Assembly: GCA_024138025.1 (NCBI GenBank)
Contig: JAMXBD010002256.1
Coordinates: 124,001 to 188,000, forward strand
Length of the DNA: 64,000 nt
Direction: 5' to 3'
From: Combretum micranthum
Lineage: Eukaryota > Streptophyta > Magnoliopsida > Myrtales > Combretaceae
The position numbers and the translations under genes are program-made. Within the stretch, counting starts at the first letter, position 1. Each line of letters opens with the position of its first letter. Shown piece by piece: positions 1 through 13,311 of the stretch. The notes under the pieces are model-generated. The model did not search any database, was not told the DNA's origin, and was given only the letters and a program-made list of their open reading frames with translations.

Positions 1-210
1 AAAATATCAAAACCCTTCACACTAAAGTTAGCACCGAACTTAAATTATGTGTTAAGGTATCTATCAATTGTGGTACATTTTGTACTACTACTGCTTCCAC
101 CTTTATACATTTTTTTGTGCATGTGGCTGTGTGATTACGAACAAATCTCTTGTTGCAACGTCATTTACGATTGATGGTTCGGATGAAGGTGTTAATTCAC
201 TAACCGATCT

Positions 211-1990
211 CTATCCTCCATATGTATTACTAAATTGTTTGTCCAATTTAATTAAAACATATTTTGTCTCGCATACAACAGATTTACAGTTAATAGAGTA
301 CATATCCTCATCGTCTGACAAGGTATAAATATGCATATAATACTCCTCAAGGAGTCCACTAAGCTCTTCAAATTTGTGACGTGGGTCTAATACCCATGTA
401 ATATTATATATCAGTGGGATGTGATAATAGTATAAAAGCCTCTTGCGTGTCATGTCCTGCATACTTAACTACATCGGTCCATCTTATTGGAACCCTGCTA
501 AAGTGCTGTAATATTAAGTGCTTTTAGCAAAAATAAGTGAACAGTTGGGGAATACACCCAAGAAAATGTCTTTGTACATTCATAAAAAAATTTCAACACA
601 AAAAGCAAATTAGAACATGCAACCCAGTCGTTAAGATACAAAGGCATGTGCATAAGAGCAAATTGGCATAACAATTCTTTATAGTCGATTGTACTCATAA
701 AAAGTTGGTAAGTTGAGTTCTATTTATACACCACATCTTTTCGAAATTTCTTAGGCCTCACTCTTTGCTAGAGACAGAAATTTCTCCATGTTTTATTTAC
801 TAATGGATGATTAGTTATGTGATCAACACTTAATTTAATAGGTGAATATCTTAACTTTAGTGAGTCTATTCCATTTTTTACACACAAGTTAAGAATGTGA
901 CATGCACGTCTAATATGGAAAAAATTACCACCCAATGTGAGCTAGCAAAGGTTTTGGAGGTCACGCACACTTGTAGTATTTGTAGATGCATTATTAAAAC
1001 TGTTTGAAAATATTATCTTCGTTAAGAAATAGTTTAACAAGACCCCAGCCTATTATAGAATATACGTTTTATGCAATGTATGCACCATCCATTTTTTTAA
1101 TGCAATGAGAATTTATCAAGTATCCAGTTTTCATCTATCTAATGATAGGTGACACCCATGCATAAATTTTCGCTCCACCTGTCGGTCTAAATGTCTGAAC
1201 AAATGGAAACACATGTATCAAAGTTGCTAAAAATACCTCTCATTTCCATCTTATCGTCCCTGTAAAGCTATATGATGTGTCGATGCATCTCTGTTCGACT
1301 ATATGGGCATGCTTGTGGATTAAGTGTGTATTACACTAAATATCTTAAGTCTGGATGTTCACCAGACCCCATACTAATGCGTATACCTCCGATCATTTTT
1401 GCAAGAGCATCCTTGTACTTTTCGATACTAAATCGAATTGGAGCTACTGCTACTTCTAGATAATTGTTGCTAGCCTGATTTAGTGTCAAATTTGTCGAGA
1501 TGTTTGTTTCACATGTGTTTGGTGAAGCTGCCATATCCCTCACTAGTCTTCCACGTGTAACTTACCATACAATGGTTGCAGTAGCCTCGGAATTTACCAT
1601 CGGGACCTTCAACTTTCCTCAAATGTACCATAAAAATAGATGATTTAAGTAGATGCGATGGCTTACTTGAATTTGGTCAAGGGATTGGTTTATCTGGCTC
1701 CTCGTCGTTGACCTCTAGGTCCTCCTCCGCTGCCCCTCGTATTAAATTCTCCATATCATTTGGTTCCTAACTAATGGATAATATATTGGAGTTCTTGGCT
1801 CAAAACTAGGTGGGACATCAGGATATCCCTCTTGATGTACTTCGTTCATACTGAGATTATTAGCGAAGTCAAAGAAGTTGAGATCTTCATCTATGACATG
1901 GTGTCACCATTTGGAATCCGATGTTAAGGTTGGGGCCTTGTTTTTGTCCTTACTTTTTCTTGAGAAGCTATGTCGCAAGAATGATGCTAT
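211..1990 (-). pseudogene. hAT-family transposase remnant (BED zinc finger plus RNase H-like core)
   Basis: Read on the minus strand, the pieces follow the order of a plant hAT transposase of the RICESLEEPER/BED type. Near 1640-1520 there is a BED-like finger (GYCNHC, then FTKHM, before AASPNTCET). Near 1020-960 a DNAS(A/N)N-like block reads NNASTNTTSVRDL. Near 920-880 the signature RRACHILNLCVKNG matches the hAT 'CxxHILNL' motif. Near 690-500 a block around LLFVLKFFYECTKTFS matches the segment before the C-terminal core, and near 400-360 WVLDPRHKFEEL matches the conserved 'LDPR.K' motif. The pieces lie in different frames with stops between them, so the gene is dead. I see no terminal repeats; the left end may lie outside the window. 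Confidence 0.8.
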
Positions 1991-2740
1991 ACCCTTCAAC
2001 GAGGATAAAAAAAGTATGAAGTTGCAATAAAAAATATGAAACACAAACTACAATGAACTTTTTATAAATACTTGAAACGAATGGCATAAGAAATACAATA
2101 AGAAGAGACACATTAAAGTATTAAACACATGGTGCAATGAATTTTATACTCGTTTTCAGAATGTTAGTGCAAAATTTTTTTTTCATGTTTACATATGTGC
2201 AAAAATTTTATGAGGTTGCATCTATATTTATACAAGCTTCTTGCATTTACCTTGTTCATGCACAGAAGAATAAATTTCAAATTTTGAAAATTTCAGCATG
2301 CGCAAATCTTGCTGCATTAGTTTTGTCCATTTCGTCCATTTTACACCTTAGTTTTCAAAATAAAGTTTGGTATTTACATGCTAATATAGACTAACATAAA
2401 CTCTATATGATACAACATTGTAAGCTTACTGGTACGTCAGTATTCTTTTTACCCTTACTGTTTTCTATTTGTTTTTGGCATTGCTGAAGTTGCACCATTG
2501 TTTAAAGCCCTTATTATTTTTTTGTTGACTAAATTTAAGATATCTTTACAAAGCTGAGTGGTTGTTGTAGGCTTTTTTTTAATATGGAAATTGTCGAGTT
2601 CACAGCACTGACTCGGATTGCACTTGCTAACTCGATAGGTCTTAAGACCTAGAAAAGACCCTGAACCGATAATGCAGGTCGAATGGAGGAACCACCGTAG
2701 CTAATTCCCTTAGATCCTGGTTGAAACCCGACCCAGAGTA
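1991..2740. other. Intergenic sequence upstream of CLPT
   Basis: AT-rich sequence with no recognisable coding similarity. An 85-codon open frame at 2137-2394 is very AT-rich and matches no family I know. The last ~150 bases are richer in GC and would hold the proximal promoter of the downstream CLPT gene. Confidence 0.5.
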
Positions 2741-2792
2741 TGTCTACACATACCAACACTCTTAGTCTAGTCCGTTTGCTACACACACTACT

Positions 2793-2798
2793 TATAAA
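2793..2798 (+). promoter_or_regulatory. Candidate TATA box for CLPT
   Basis: TATAAA lies 49 bases before the chosen ATG, giving a predicted start of transcription near 2820-2830 and a very short leader. A CAA-rich stretch (about 2804-2820) follows it. Position and sequence fit a plant core promoter, but no transcript evidence is available here. Confidence 0.5.
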
Positions 2799-2846
2799 TC
2801 ATACCAACAACAACAACAACGTCGTAGTTCCAATTTTTGCCAAAAT

Positions 2847-5800
2847 ATGGCTGCTGCTCAGTCCCAGTCACTCTCCGTCCTTCCAGTATCCCAATCCAAC
2901 TATAATAAACACAAACCACCCGGCAACTTCCTCTCTTTCCACTTCCGACAAGCTCAGTCTCAGTATTTGGGAACACCCTTCACGTTTTCTGGTAACAACC
3001 TCTCCATCAGAGCTCTTACTTCGACACCGAAAGGTTTCCCGCAAAGAAAACGTCACTCTCCTGTCGCCGCCGTAACACTTAGCCTCCCCACTGCGTAAGT
3101 GTACATTTTCACAGTTGCAGCTTTAGTCCTAAACCTTGATTTTACGAGTTTATAATTTTAGGCATGTGATTCTATAAGCTTACAATTCTACCGGTTTTAT
3201 ACGGTTTTATGATTCTATACATTTTAATTCTTGGTATAATCATGAATTTGATAACTATTATGGCATACCCGGTTCAGCTATGCACTTTCCCGGCTTGGTA
3301 GGATATGCAGGAGAAGGGTTACATGTGTTTGCAGTCATTAAAGAGCAGTGACCTTTGGGTCATTGCTGAGAGCAATTTAACGAGCTGTGCCATGACCCAG
3401 ATAGGGTTTAGACTAAAGTTGCAATTTTTACACTTATTGTATTGTTGGTGCAACTAAATTTTAGGTTTATTATTTGATGGGATTGTGGAAATGGCAGGAA
3501 TCCAGAAAGGGCTTCATCTCCAGATAAAATCCCAAAGTGAGTTTTGAGTTGACTTCGATACATTGTGCCTGTTTTGTGAATTTGTTTTTGTGTACTTGTC
3601 GGATTTGGTCGGACGAGTTGTTGTTTCATTGTGAATGATAGGTTTTAGTGTTGGAATTATTATGGTTTACTTAGATGGTCGGCGAGAGCTATCAAGTCGT
3701 TTGCAATGGCGGAGTTGGAAGCTAGGAAGTTCAAGTATCCAAACACAGGCACCGAAACTCTTCTTATGGGGATTCTGGTTGAAGGTTAGTAATCATTGAA
3801 GCTTGAAGGAACTTTAGAACTTTATATAGAATGCTTTGTTTTCTTTCATTTACTAATTTTTTGGCAGCAAATGTTCTGTCTTTGTATTGTTTTCATCAAA
3901 TGTGAAGGTTTTTAGATTAACGACTAAAATGATATGACATTCGGAGAGGGCATAGTATTTTGATAGATCTCATAGCAAAATTAGATCTATACTTTCATGA
4001 CCACTTTTCAGTAGCTGGCTGAATTCTTCTCATCATTTCTTTCCTGAAGAAAGTACTGGCAATTGCCTCTAGGCTCTACCCATTACCAAGAGGCAATGGC
4101 TAATTATTGCTTTTACCTTGATACCAAAGAAAGAGTTCATTACAATCCTTTATTTCTGTCCTAGTGAATCCTAATTCAGATTAGCTGTCTGCCAAAACCA
4201 GAAGTTAGATGCTTGATGCTATTTATGGAACATGATAAGCGTATCTTCCTCCACATGGAAGTGCTGTGACTACATGGGGATGTGGGTAGAGTAAGCCTGA
4301 ACAAGCAAAGACCGAGCTATAGGTCATGTGAGGACTAATGTTCAAATTGTGGTGGTGGTATACTTAACTCACATGGAAAAGAGTTTTTCTCATTCCTGAA
4401 AAGACATTTGTACTTTTTTTGTTGAAGCTCTTAGCTGCCTTCCAATAAAGGTGTGAAAAAATGTAAACATCTACCTTTGCACCATAGTCCACATTTCAGA
4501 ATAGACATTTTGGCCATGCTTTACGGGATTTTTTATTATGATGTTCCAAGCTCTTAAGTGCTTGCCTCGTGGCACTACTTTATACCCTTTTGGTATATTT
4601 GTTGATTGTCCATAGTGAAAAATTCAGAAATCAAGTTTATTTTTTGTTTGAAGGCACTAGCATTGCTGCAAAGTTTCTGCGGGATAATGGAATTACACTT
4701 TTCAAGGTGCGTGAGGAAACAGTAAACTTACTTGGGAAATCAGACTTGTATTTTTTCAGCCCAGAGCATCCTCCATTAACTGAACAAGCTCAGAGAGCCC
4801 TTGATTGGGCTGTAGATGCAAAGTTAAAGTCAGGTACTCAGTCTTACATACATATTTTACTGTTGGTTTTATTATTGGAATCTTAAACAAAGATCCTTGT
4901 TGAGGAGCTATTAGACATCTATCTACCTAGTATCTGAAATGGCCAACAATATATCTTAGTACAACTTGAATAAACTGGTCAAATCTGCTTCAGGTTTGCT
5001 GCATCTCTACAATATCAGGAGGTTTTAGTACCCAAAGAAAGGTAGAGAAGTAGTTTAGATATAAGTATAGTGCAACATATTGCATTTATATATGTGCTAG
5101 TATTATGCGTAGTACATACTTTACCAGTCTTTTGGAGAAACGTTCTATCATGACAGCAGAATTTTATTTGCCTCTGGCTTGCTTGCATAACTGTATTCTT
5201 GTGAATCTGAATTAGGCATCTGGCATCATTTCAGGCCATCTCTGGAAAGTGTCATGTAGCCTCTTACATTCCTCTTACATCATATACTATAGACGGAAGA
5301 TTGACTGGAAGTATCCTTGTCAAGTTGAGGTTTAAATCATGAACTGAGTTATTTATAGGCATGCTATACCACTAGCTGTATTGTCCAATTTGTAGAGTTT
5401 CCATGCTCTTAATCCTAGATTTAGAATTCAAAACATACTCCAATCCTACTCCTGAGAGAAAAGTTTGAATCCTATATGAGATATCTGCAAAACTTGAACC
5501 ATAACGTGTGATGTTGATGGTAAGGGTGAAATGATTGGTGGACATATTTAAACAGTATGACTGAGACAAGGTAGAAAAAGAATGTATTGGTCCATGGTTC
5601 ACTTATCAATTCATTTGCATCTCACCTTTCTAAGTGCCTGGTTGTGTGTTTTGTCCATTTTGAATTTGGAAACTGTATGTCTAAATTAGAGAAATGTTCA
5701 GATGGAAGTACGTTATTATATATCAAAACCAAATAGAATAGATACAGATCAAATCAGACATTCAAACAGACCTCTTAATTAATGCTTTAACTTTTTGTTG

Positions 5801-6791
5801 CCCTTGTCAAAGCTGTAGTACTAAATACAGTCTTATTTGATTAAACCAGACACCAGAGGCAGAGAGTACCATGATACAAACAGTAAAATTGCATGACGTG
5901 ATAGATTTCATCTGGTATCAGTAAGGTTATTTAAGATATAGTCTGCATTAGTTCACTTCTCGGGCTGTTTTTAAGAAATGAAGCAAATCTAGTCATTCGA
6001 TTCCAATCTGGAATGAACAAATTCTGATAAGCTATTATGAAAATTCAAGCTAGCCACTGTTCCATTATAAATGCTACGCAATTGATCATACTCCTTTGGG
6101 AACATTGTCTCATTCCATGCATTAGGGAGAGCGTCTGTCTATCAATCACTAAGCGAGAGCGCATAGCAGAGTTTAGGAGATCAAATTGATTTTATTTCTG
6201 TTATGCTATCTGCTTTGTGATTTGCAATTAGCGCCTTTGGGTTTTTGGTCCATAATATGGCTAACTTGCTCTCCTTTGAAGTGGCATGGCATGGCTAGCA
6301 TCTTATTGCAAGTTGAAGTCATTCTTTGGTGCTTGATAGATAAATGTACTTGATTTACTTTGTTTTGCAATAATGTTTTTTCTAGTGGTAAATGATCAGT
6401 CTCTCTCCAAATGCACCAGTTTGTGACTGGTAAATTCCAAGTGTTTTATGCGAACATTTAATGAAGACCTGCTGTCTTGAAAATTAGTTTCTTGAAATTC
6501 CTCTTTCTTCTATAGAAAAGTTGTGATGAGCGTTCATTGTTATTTGAATGCAGGAAAAAGTGGAGAAATTACGACCACACATTTGCTTCTTGGGATTTGG
6601 TCTGAAAAGGAATCAGCAGGTCACAAGATCCTGGCCTTGTTAGGTTTCAACAATGAAAAAGCTGACGAACTCACAAAATCGGTGTGTCTCATGGTTTGAT
6701 CCTCTGAAAAGTTTGTGCTGAACATTCAGTCATGGCTAATACTCCTTATCTTGTGCAGATGGATGACGATATTGTTCTAAGCTATAAATGA
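2847..6791 (+). CDS. CLPT: Chloroplast Clp protease accessory protein, CLPT1/CLPT2-like (six exons)
   Basis: Exons: 2847-3094, 3498-3536, 3675-3784, 4654-4833, 6554-6681, 6759-6791. All introns are GT-AG and phases join cleanly to 245 residues, close to Arabidopsis CLPT1/2 (about 240). The start sits in ATGGCTGC, a favourable plant context. Residues 1 to about 75 are Ser/Thr/Pro/Arg-rich with few acids, as expected of a plastid transit peptide. Residues from about 97 form a single Clp N-terminal-type domain: KWSARAIKSFAMAELEARK, TGTETLLMGILVEG, FLRDNG, FFSPEHPPLTE, then ITTTHLLLGIWSEKES. There is no AAA+ ATPase domain, which separates it from ClpC. Family knowledge: these plant-specific proteins bind and stabilise the plastid ClpP/R core in the stroma. 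Intron 1 carries a MITE fragment and intron 4 is long (1720 bases). Whether it is the CLPT1 or CLPT2 orthologue is undecided. Confidence 0.93.
3135..3235 (-). repeat. MITE fragment inside CLPT intron 1
   Basis: The run of 'gattctAtaagcttacaattctaccggttttatacgg' type sequence matches the reverse complement of the middle of the MITE at 10258-10492 (shared phrases such as 'gattctacaagttta' and 'actggttttacacg'). The terminal CATGGTTGTCAAA motifs are not visible here, so only an internal or decayed piece remains. It does not disturb the splice sites. Confidence 0.55.
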
Positions 6792-8540
6792 GTTCCAAAT
6801 TTGATGCAACAATTCTCCTTGATTATTTCTGTCAAGTCCTTTGGAGAAAATACATCAAGTAGGAGCCAATGGTGTGCCAGTTCTAACTTTCAATATACTA
6901 GGACAGGTAGGCATTGATTTTGGTACCAATATACGTGAAGCCTAGCTATTTCTTAACAAGAGAAAGTTGGTAATTGTGAATCCTGGTATTCACTCTAGAT
7001 AACCATAATTAGTCTTGTATGGGACAAGAAAAGTATTTTAAATTAGACTTTTTCTCTAGATAATGTGGCATCAATTTCTTGGGCCTTTTGGGTGATGACC
7101 AAGATCTTTTCCATCCTTGCCCTTCTGACTCTTTTCCTAGTTTAGTATAGTTTTAACTTATGATTTATTCTCCAGTGCAAAGACTTGGTACTGTATGTGG
7201 AATCTAAATCCCCAGCAAAAGGAAAGAGCCAAACAGAGAACCTCTGCTTTTGCCCAGAAAAAAAAAAAAAAAAGAATCTATCTTAGCAGTCTCAGTGTCC
7301 ATAATCTTTTTGCCCAAAAGAGGGAAAAAAAAATCCATGATCTTGCATGCTCTTACAGGGCTGCTATTTGATGGGGTGGCCTGCATCTTTTATTTCTGTT
7401 GCGTCTTTATTGATCTATCTTGTTTTCCACTTTCCTCATTGCTGAAAACCCTTGAAAAAGCTATATTTCGACAGCAACGGCGAATCACGAAAGCATTACT
7501 GGGAAATTGCTTACTGTGGAGCATGAAGGGTAAGCTTGACCCATGCCCCCATAATAAAACTTTTGCAATTCATCGCTACTCGTAGTTAGTCGATGGTTCT
7601 AAATTCTTAAGGTGATTTATGATAAACTTTTGAGGGAAATTGTTTGCTCTTAAGGTTGTTTTAATTGAATTAAGATCATTATGCCAAGTTTAAGCTCAAA
7701 TTCTAAGTTTTGATTGAGTCCAATCAAGTTTGAAATTAAGTCAAAACTTGAGTTATTTCAAACATAGCATTGTATTATTTCGGTTTAGATTCATATATAT
7801 AACTTTATGAGCAAATCAATAGGGAGGATTAGGAATTTAGGATCCAATCCATCTTGAAGAGATCAAAACAAGAATTCCTTGATGTTTTTCAAATTTAAAA
7901 ATTTTGTTTTCCTCCTGCACTAAATAATAAATTAGGTGATAAAAGTTAAAAATCTTGAAGCGTTGGATATCCCATGAATATACTATACTAAATTGGAACT
8001 TATCGCAAGCTAAAGCGACTATGGAAATCGTTGAAGCAATGCAAAATCTTCTCAATGAAATAACAAAATGCCTTAGTGATACGATAATTACCCATTTATT
8101 GGAAAAATACAGGCTTGATTTTCTGGTCTTCCCTTATATTAGGATAAATAGTCTGTCATTAAAGCAAGAAAGCTAAAGGGAAAAAATTTAAAAAAAAAAA
8201 ATGCGGCACACTATGATTTTCAACTAAGAGACGCATCTCAGAAACAGAGGAAAGCCTACTTCATCTTCTTAGTAGGTTTAAGTGAGTTAAGCCCATTAAT
8301 GATCTATTTTAGTTTTGATTAGATAGTAGTTGACTACTTGGAATCGAATTTTAACTCACTTTAATTGAATACTGTATCAAGGTGAACTTAAACTTTAATA
8401 GAAAAGAAAAATTTCAATAAACTTAAATGGAGTTTGACAAGCTATAAGAGAATCGTATATTCGTATTTGAATTTATTTATTACCGCTTCAAATTAAGTTG
8501 CATAGTGAAGTCAATAGGTGCTTCAATTCAACCTAGGACG
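6792..8540. other. CLPT 3' region and intergenic DNA
   Basis: The first ~100-200 bases are presumably the CLPT 3' UTR; no strong polyadenylation signal can be singled out. Beyond that the sequence is AT-rich with A-runs near 7260 and 8190. Open frames of 111 codons (7250-7585) and 73 codons (7955-8176) show no family resemblance and contain low-complexity stretches. Confidence 0.5.
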
Positions 8541-8925
8541 GTTATGGTTAGAGGTACAAATGAATTAAGCAGTTTCATAAACTACTCGAGTTTAATTCAA
8601 AAATAGTTGAGTTGGGTTTAAACTTGAGGTACTGAAATAGTTTATCAAGCTGATCTTGAACTTTCTATTTTTATCTCAATCTTTATTGAACTTGGTTGAG
8701 TATAAATATTAACTGAATTTGGGTGTTAATGTTATTTTAATTAGAATTAAAAATATATTTTCAATAAATCAAGTGTAAATAAGCTTAATCAAGTCGAGCT
8801 TGAGATGCCGAACTTGAGCTTAAAAACTAAAGTTTGATCGAACTCGAGTTTTGAAATTTCGAATTGAGCTCAAACTCGAGCTCAATACCATACTATCTTG
8901 ACTTAACTTGTTTACAACCTTACTC
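8541..8925 (+). repeat. Dispersed repeat, AACTCGAGTT/GAGCTC-rich family, copy 1
   Basis: Contains recurrent CTCGAG and GAGCTC motifs and ends in a stretch (CTCAATACCATACTATCTTG) that aligns with the end of the copy at 11401-11850. The outer ends read TTAGAGGTACAAATGAATTA and, reversed, TAAGGTTGTAAACAAGTTAA, imperfect inverted ends like those of plant hAT-type elements that begin 'AGGGCTGTAAACGAGCC'. No clear target duplication is visible. Confidence 0.5.
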
Positions 8926-10249
8926 TTTGATGTATTTACTTGATCACAATTAATAATCACTTGAGAATATTTAAATTATTACATAGTGTTGCATCGTGCT
9001 TTTGATTTGGACAGGTTGTTTGGCCAAAAAAAAAATAATAATAATAATAAAAAAATTGGACAGGTTGGGACGTTGGGTTTACCTAGACATATGATTTATG
9101 CGCAACTTTACTGGTGTATGATTAGCAACTAGCAAGGTAAAGCTATAATTAAAATGACCTCGTGACGAGAATCTGCAATTTGACTTCAACATTTTTCAGT
9201 TCAAAGTCATAATGACCAATTGCTCAGACTACGGCTCACAACCCTTTCCGAGTTTAGAAATATAAACGAGCTGTAAAATCCTTGTGCATGCAATGATGGG
9301 TGTTTAACTTCATCATACATATAGGATTTTTATTATGGGCAGATGCGGAAGTTATAGAAGAATCCATCGGTTGTAATGCAATCAAAAAATATAAAGAAAA
9401 AATAAAATAAAATAAAAATGACAATAATTATTGAAACCTAAAGAGTAAACCAGTTTTCTTTTCTTTTCTTTTTTTTTTGCCATTAAGTAAACCAGTTTAT
9501 CACATGTCCTTTAGTATATGTCAAGTTTAAAACCTGTAATCCTTATCGAGACATCTTTCTGTTGCACTTTGGGTCGAATCATAACCCGACCCACTGGGTC
9601 TAGATCCTAAAATTTAAGACCCGTAACTGCCTTGGCTTGATGGTGGGGCGGTTTGGACTTGGAATTTTTTTTCCAAAAATAAACATTGGAGAGAAATAAA
9701 AAATAATACATTTGCAAATGATAAAGTTGAGAATATGTGATAAAGTCTTCACATTACAATCTCAAAATATTTGCTTGTATTTGTGTCATGTCATAGGCTT
9801 ATAGAGTTATTTTGTCACTTTGCTTTTATGCAAAAGATTCCAACATGTTCACTATTCCCCATTTGTTTTTCATCTTAGAAAACATACACTTAAGTAAATG
9901 TTGGGCAGATACTTAATTTAATTTTTTAAAAAATAAACTAGACATTTGTAGAACCAACAGGTCCTATGAGTCTATATGAAGGACCTAAATAGGACCCGCA
10001 TAGCCGGCAAGGTGTGTCAAAAGCTAGACTTGTTGTGGCCGGTTTTGATCAGTTTCCAGTTTGAACTCAACCTCGGAGAGTTGTCTCTCCCTATGTGTTC
10101 TTTGTCTACAGTCTTTCATTATATAAGATGCTTTAAAAAAGGATCCCATTATGAGGGAGTTATTAAATCTAACTTATGATTATGTTGTTCTTAACCTGCT
10201 AATCGGAAAATGATATTAAGAATATTATTAAGTCAAGATTTCTTATTTG
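8926..10249. other. Intergenic sequence, no gene seen
   Basis: AT-rich with an (AAT)n run near 9035-9055. Near 9571-9625 there is a small palindromic patch (GGGTCGAATCATAACCCGACC). No coding similarity is recognised. Confidence 0.5.
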
Positions 10250-10257
10250 GATATTTT

Positions 10258-10492
10258 CACGGTTGTCAAAATTGTTATTTTACTATTTCAATGAGATGTA
10301 TAGATCTGGTAGAATCATATAAAATCGTGTAAAACCAGTAAAATCATAAACTTGTAGAATCGAATGTCTAAATTCATTATTCTATATAAAATTTGCACTA
10401 AATAATTTTGCATCCATTTTAATTAAGAAAAAAACGTATAAAATTGTAAACTCGTAAAATCATATATTTGACTCGCGATTTTGACAACTATG
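10258..10492. mobile_element. hAT-type MITE with CA(C/T)GGTTGTCAAAAT-like ends
   Basis: A 235-bp unit starts CACGGTTGTCAAAAT and ends ATTTTGACAACTATG, a 15-bp terminal inverted repeat with few mismatches. The flanks are GATATTTT (10250-10257) and AATATTTC (10493-10500), a plausible decayed 8-bp target duplication. No coding capacity. The same ends delimit the larger element at 46505-47407, and the same interior occurs in CLPT intron 1. Confidence 0.7.
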
Positions 10493-10500
10493 AATATTTC

Positions 10501-11400
10501 CTTGTATCATTGAGGTGGCATTCCTCTTTCCATTTGTAGTATGTTGTCTTCCAACTAGAGTACCATGTGAGTAAGAACTTAAGATATGATTTGTAGGGTT
10601 TTGCATAGGCATGAGTTTTCTCAACTTAAATTTGTAATGTTTATATCTAATAGCTTTCAAATTTATCCTATATATATTTTTTATTCATAAATCTCAAATA
10701 TTCTTCTAAGTATCTAATGAATTTGCATTTTTCTTTTGGGAATTTATAATCATCATATTTAATAATTTATTGACCGTCCGTAATACTTGAAACTAACAAC
10801 AATAAGAATACCGTTTAAGTGGCTTTTTTAGCTACTCGAATGCCACCTTCTAGGCTATGCACTTCCATGTCGACTATACTTTGCTCTTAGTCGACAGGCA
10901 CAATCACCAAACTGCCTAATTACTCTGAGTTTCTATTCACTTTGAGCTCTACGACCTACGATGTATGAAGTGCTAGTCATAACTTTTTGCACCAGGCAGA
11001 TGCACTCCTACGCTGCATACCCTTTTATTCTAGCATCGGCTTATTGAAACTCAGGATTTGAGTCAAACTCCAATAAAAAGAGAAGGTTTCCTTTAGATAA
11101 AGCAAAATAAACATTTGTACTTTTAAGTTTTTGCACACACATGATAATTTTTTCTAACACCATGGATTCCATATTGTATTGAAAATATTCAAACGAGATT
11201 GTTGAAAGCTAGAATTTTCCAAGACATAAACATAATTGTTTGACATATATTCATAGGATCTTTTACAATTTTTTACGTGAAAGGTAAAAGTTTCTTTAAG
11301 AATCATAAGATGACAAACAGGAAGAAAATTACAAATCCATTAGTTAAAAGTGGCGTAATCGTAATATTATCTTGAGGGTCTTATGTTGAATTCTTATACC
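10501..11400. other. Intergenic sequence, no gene seen
   Basis: A mixed-composition stretch; 10830-11060 is richer in GC and shows no recognisable reading frame. Nothing else supportable. Confidence 0.4.
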
Positions 11401-11850
11401 TCGGCCTTGGAATACAAATAAGTTGAACTACCCATTAACTATATGAGTTCTATTCAATTTTCACTCAACTCCAACTAAAAATCGGTTGAAACGAACTCAA
11501 ATCGAGTTATTTGGGTAGGTAATTGATTCAAGCTTGAACCTCATGATACTAACTAGTCACAGGTTTAATCAAACTCGAGTGTAGTGTACATATTAGTTGA
11601 GTATGTATATCAATATTATTGCAATTACAATATATATATATATATATATAAAACAAATCACATTTGAACAAATTTAATTGAGTTTAAGTTCAGCTTAGGT
11701 TTGTCTATTAACACTTTGACTTGAGTTGGGAGTTCAAAATTCTAAACTCAATCGAGTTTGGCTCATGTTTAAATTTAAAAATTTTGAGATGTGCTCAAAT
11801 TTATACTCAACACCATATTATTTTGACTCTAACTCATTGACCGCTCTAAT
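11401..11850 (+). repeat. Dispersed repeat, AACTCGAGTT-rich family, copy 2
   Basis: Same orientation and order of motifs as 8541-8925: a start like AATACAAATAAGTTGAACTA, internal AATCAAACTCGAG, and the end ACTCAACACCATATTATTTTG. An (AT)n run (about 11630-11650) interrupts it. Divergence from copy 1 is substantial, so it is old. Confidence 0.5.
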
Positions 11851-13311
11851 TCAATGTCATAGGATTATGTTTCCACTCCATCCAATGCACTAAACTGTTG
11901 CCTCTCCGTTGATTTTATCAACTTCATTGTAATGAAAAGTGTAGGTCGTGGAATGACAAATTCGGGAGGGGGGGGGGGTGTTGGGGGTTGTCTTTGCGTT
12001 GGGGTGGAGGTTGTGTGGGGGTGTTAATTATTTGTTCAAATATTCTTCATAAAAGCCAATCTTCCAGCTCCACTGTTGGGATTTAATCTTTCATATTGAT
12101 CGTTCAACTAAGCCAATAGCAAAGATAAGTTCCAAACACCAATAGCTGTTGCTTTGTCTTTCTAACCTACCACTTGGCTATGCATGGACTACAAGACTTT
12201 TATAACCTCACTACCATGCTAATCCTCACTCGAAAAATAAAGAAAGTTTGTCCAAGAATTAGACTAAAATATATTCTCTAGTTTAAGCTCAAAAAGTAAA
12301 GATTGTAAAATAGTTTGCAGCGTTTGTCAAAGTATATGTAAGTTTGCTCATAGGGTTTTTTCAAGGACGAAAGAGAACTTTAGATGTGCTCTTGTTGTTT
12401 TCTCGTATTTGTTATTTGAATCTTGAAAACTGATGAATATATATTTGCTTCTTTAACGGTTCTTCTTGATAGAAAGGATGTTCAAACATTCAAATAAAAA
12501 TCCATAAAATCTTCTAAGCTTTTTGTTATATGGATAGGCTGATTCCCTATTTTCATGGGATTTGAATATCTTATCAAAATATTATAACTTTGAATTGCTT
12601 GATAATATTGTTCCTCTTTTATTCTTTAGATAATGTTGATATTTTTCTTCTTTTGAAACTTAATTATTTTGATTAGATAAGCTTTGATTTGAAATTCAAA
12701 AATCCCTCTTTTTTGTGGATAGGCTTCAGTTGATAACCAACAAGATAGATGATATCTTTTATACTTATCTTTATCTTTTTCTTCATCCGTTGATATTTAT
12801 GTCGAGATAAAATAAATCTTTAATTTCTTGATATGATAACTTTCCTTCATCTCGGTGAAATGTCTTGATAAAACTTCTTGATAGAACTTGTAAAATATTT
12901 TTCTTGCAACCAATTAGAGCACATTTGAAGAACTCAAGATACAATTTGAAGAAAGTCCCTATGGGTTATTATCTTTCTTATGTGGAACGAATTAATTGCA
13001 TTACCCAAATACACTTAATTAGTAGAGTTGAGGCTTCAAAAAAATCCAACTTGTATTTTGATGATTGATGAAAAACTATATGAGCAAACATTTTGTGAAC
13101 CGAAGTAACATTCATCTAACTGCCCATTTAAGTGTGTACTGAAATGTCTATTTGACCTCTTATTAATTATCTGCTTAAGTGACAGTAAAAAATGAGTACA
13201 TTTGTTTTACACACTTAAAACATATTCATCAAATATCTTTTAGCATTTTTGTTATAGTGAAAACTTATTTAAGAAAATTCAACAAGAAGTATTTGATTAT
13301 TATATGTGAAG
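11851..13311. other. Intergenic sequence with a G-rich strand patch
   Basis: Nothing coding is recognised. A G-rich stretch at 11964-12021 (an 11-base G run at 11968-11978, then GGGGG, GGGG and GGGG clusters) stands out from the surrounding AT-rich DNA. The rest is AT-rich with T-rich tracts. Confidence 0.5.

Noticed and set aside
2137..2394. Small membrane-protein-like frame
   Set aside because: Hydrophobicity comes from T-rich codons; nothing supports expression.
2740..3075. 111-codon frame overlapping CLPT exon 1
   Set aside because: It is out of frame with the supported CLPT start at 2847, whose product continues through six consistent exons.
7250..7585. 111-codon plus-strand open frame downstream of CLPT
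   Set aside because: Starts in an A-run (poly-Lys), has no family resemblance, and overlaps an opposite-strand frame.
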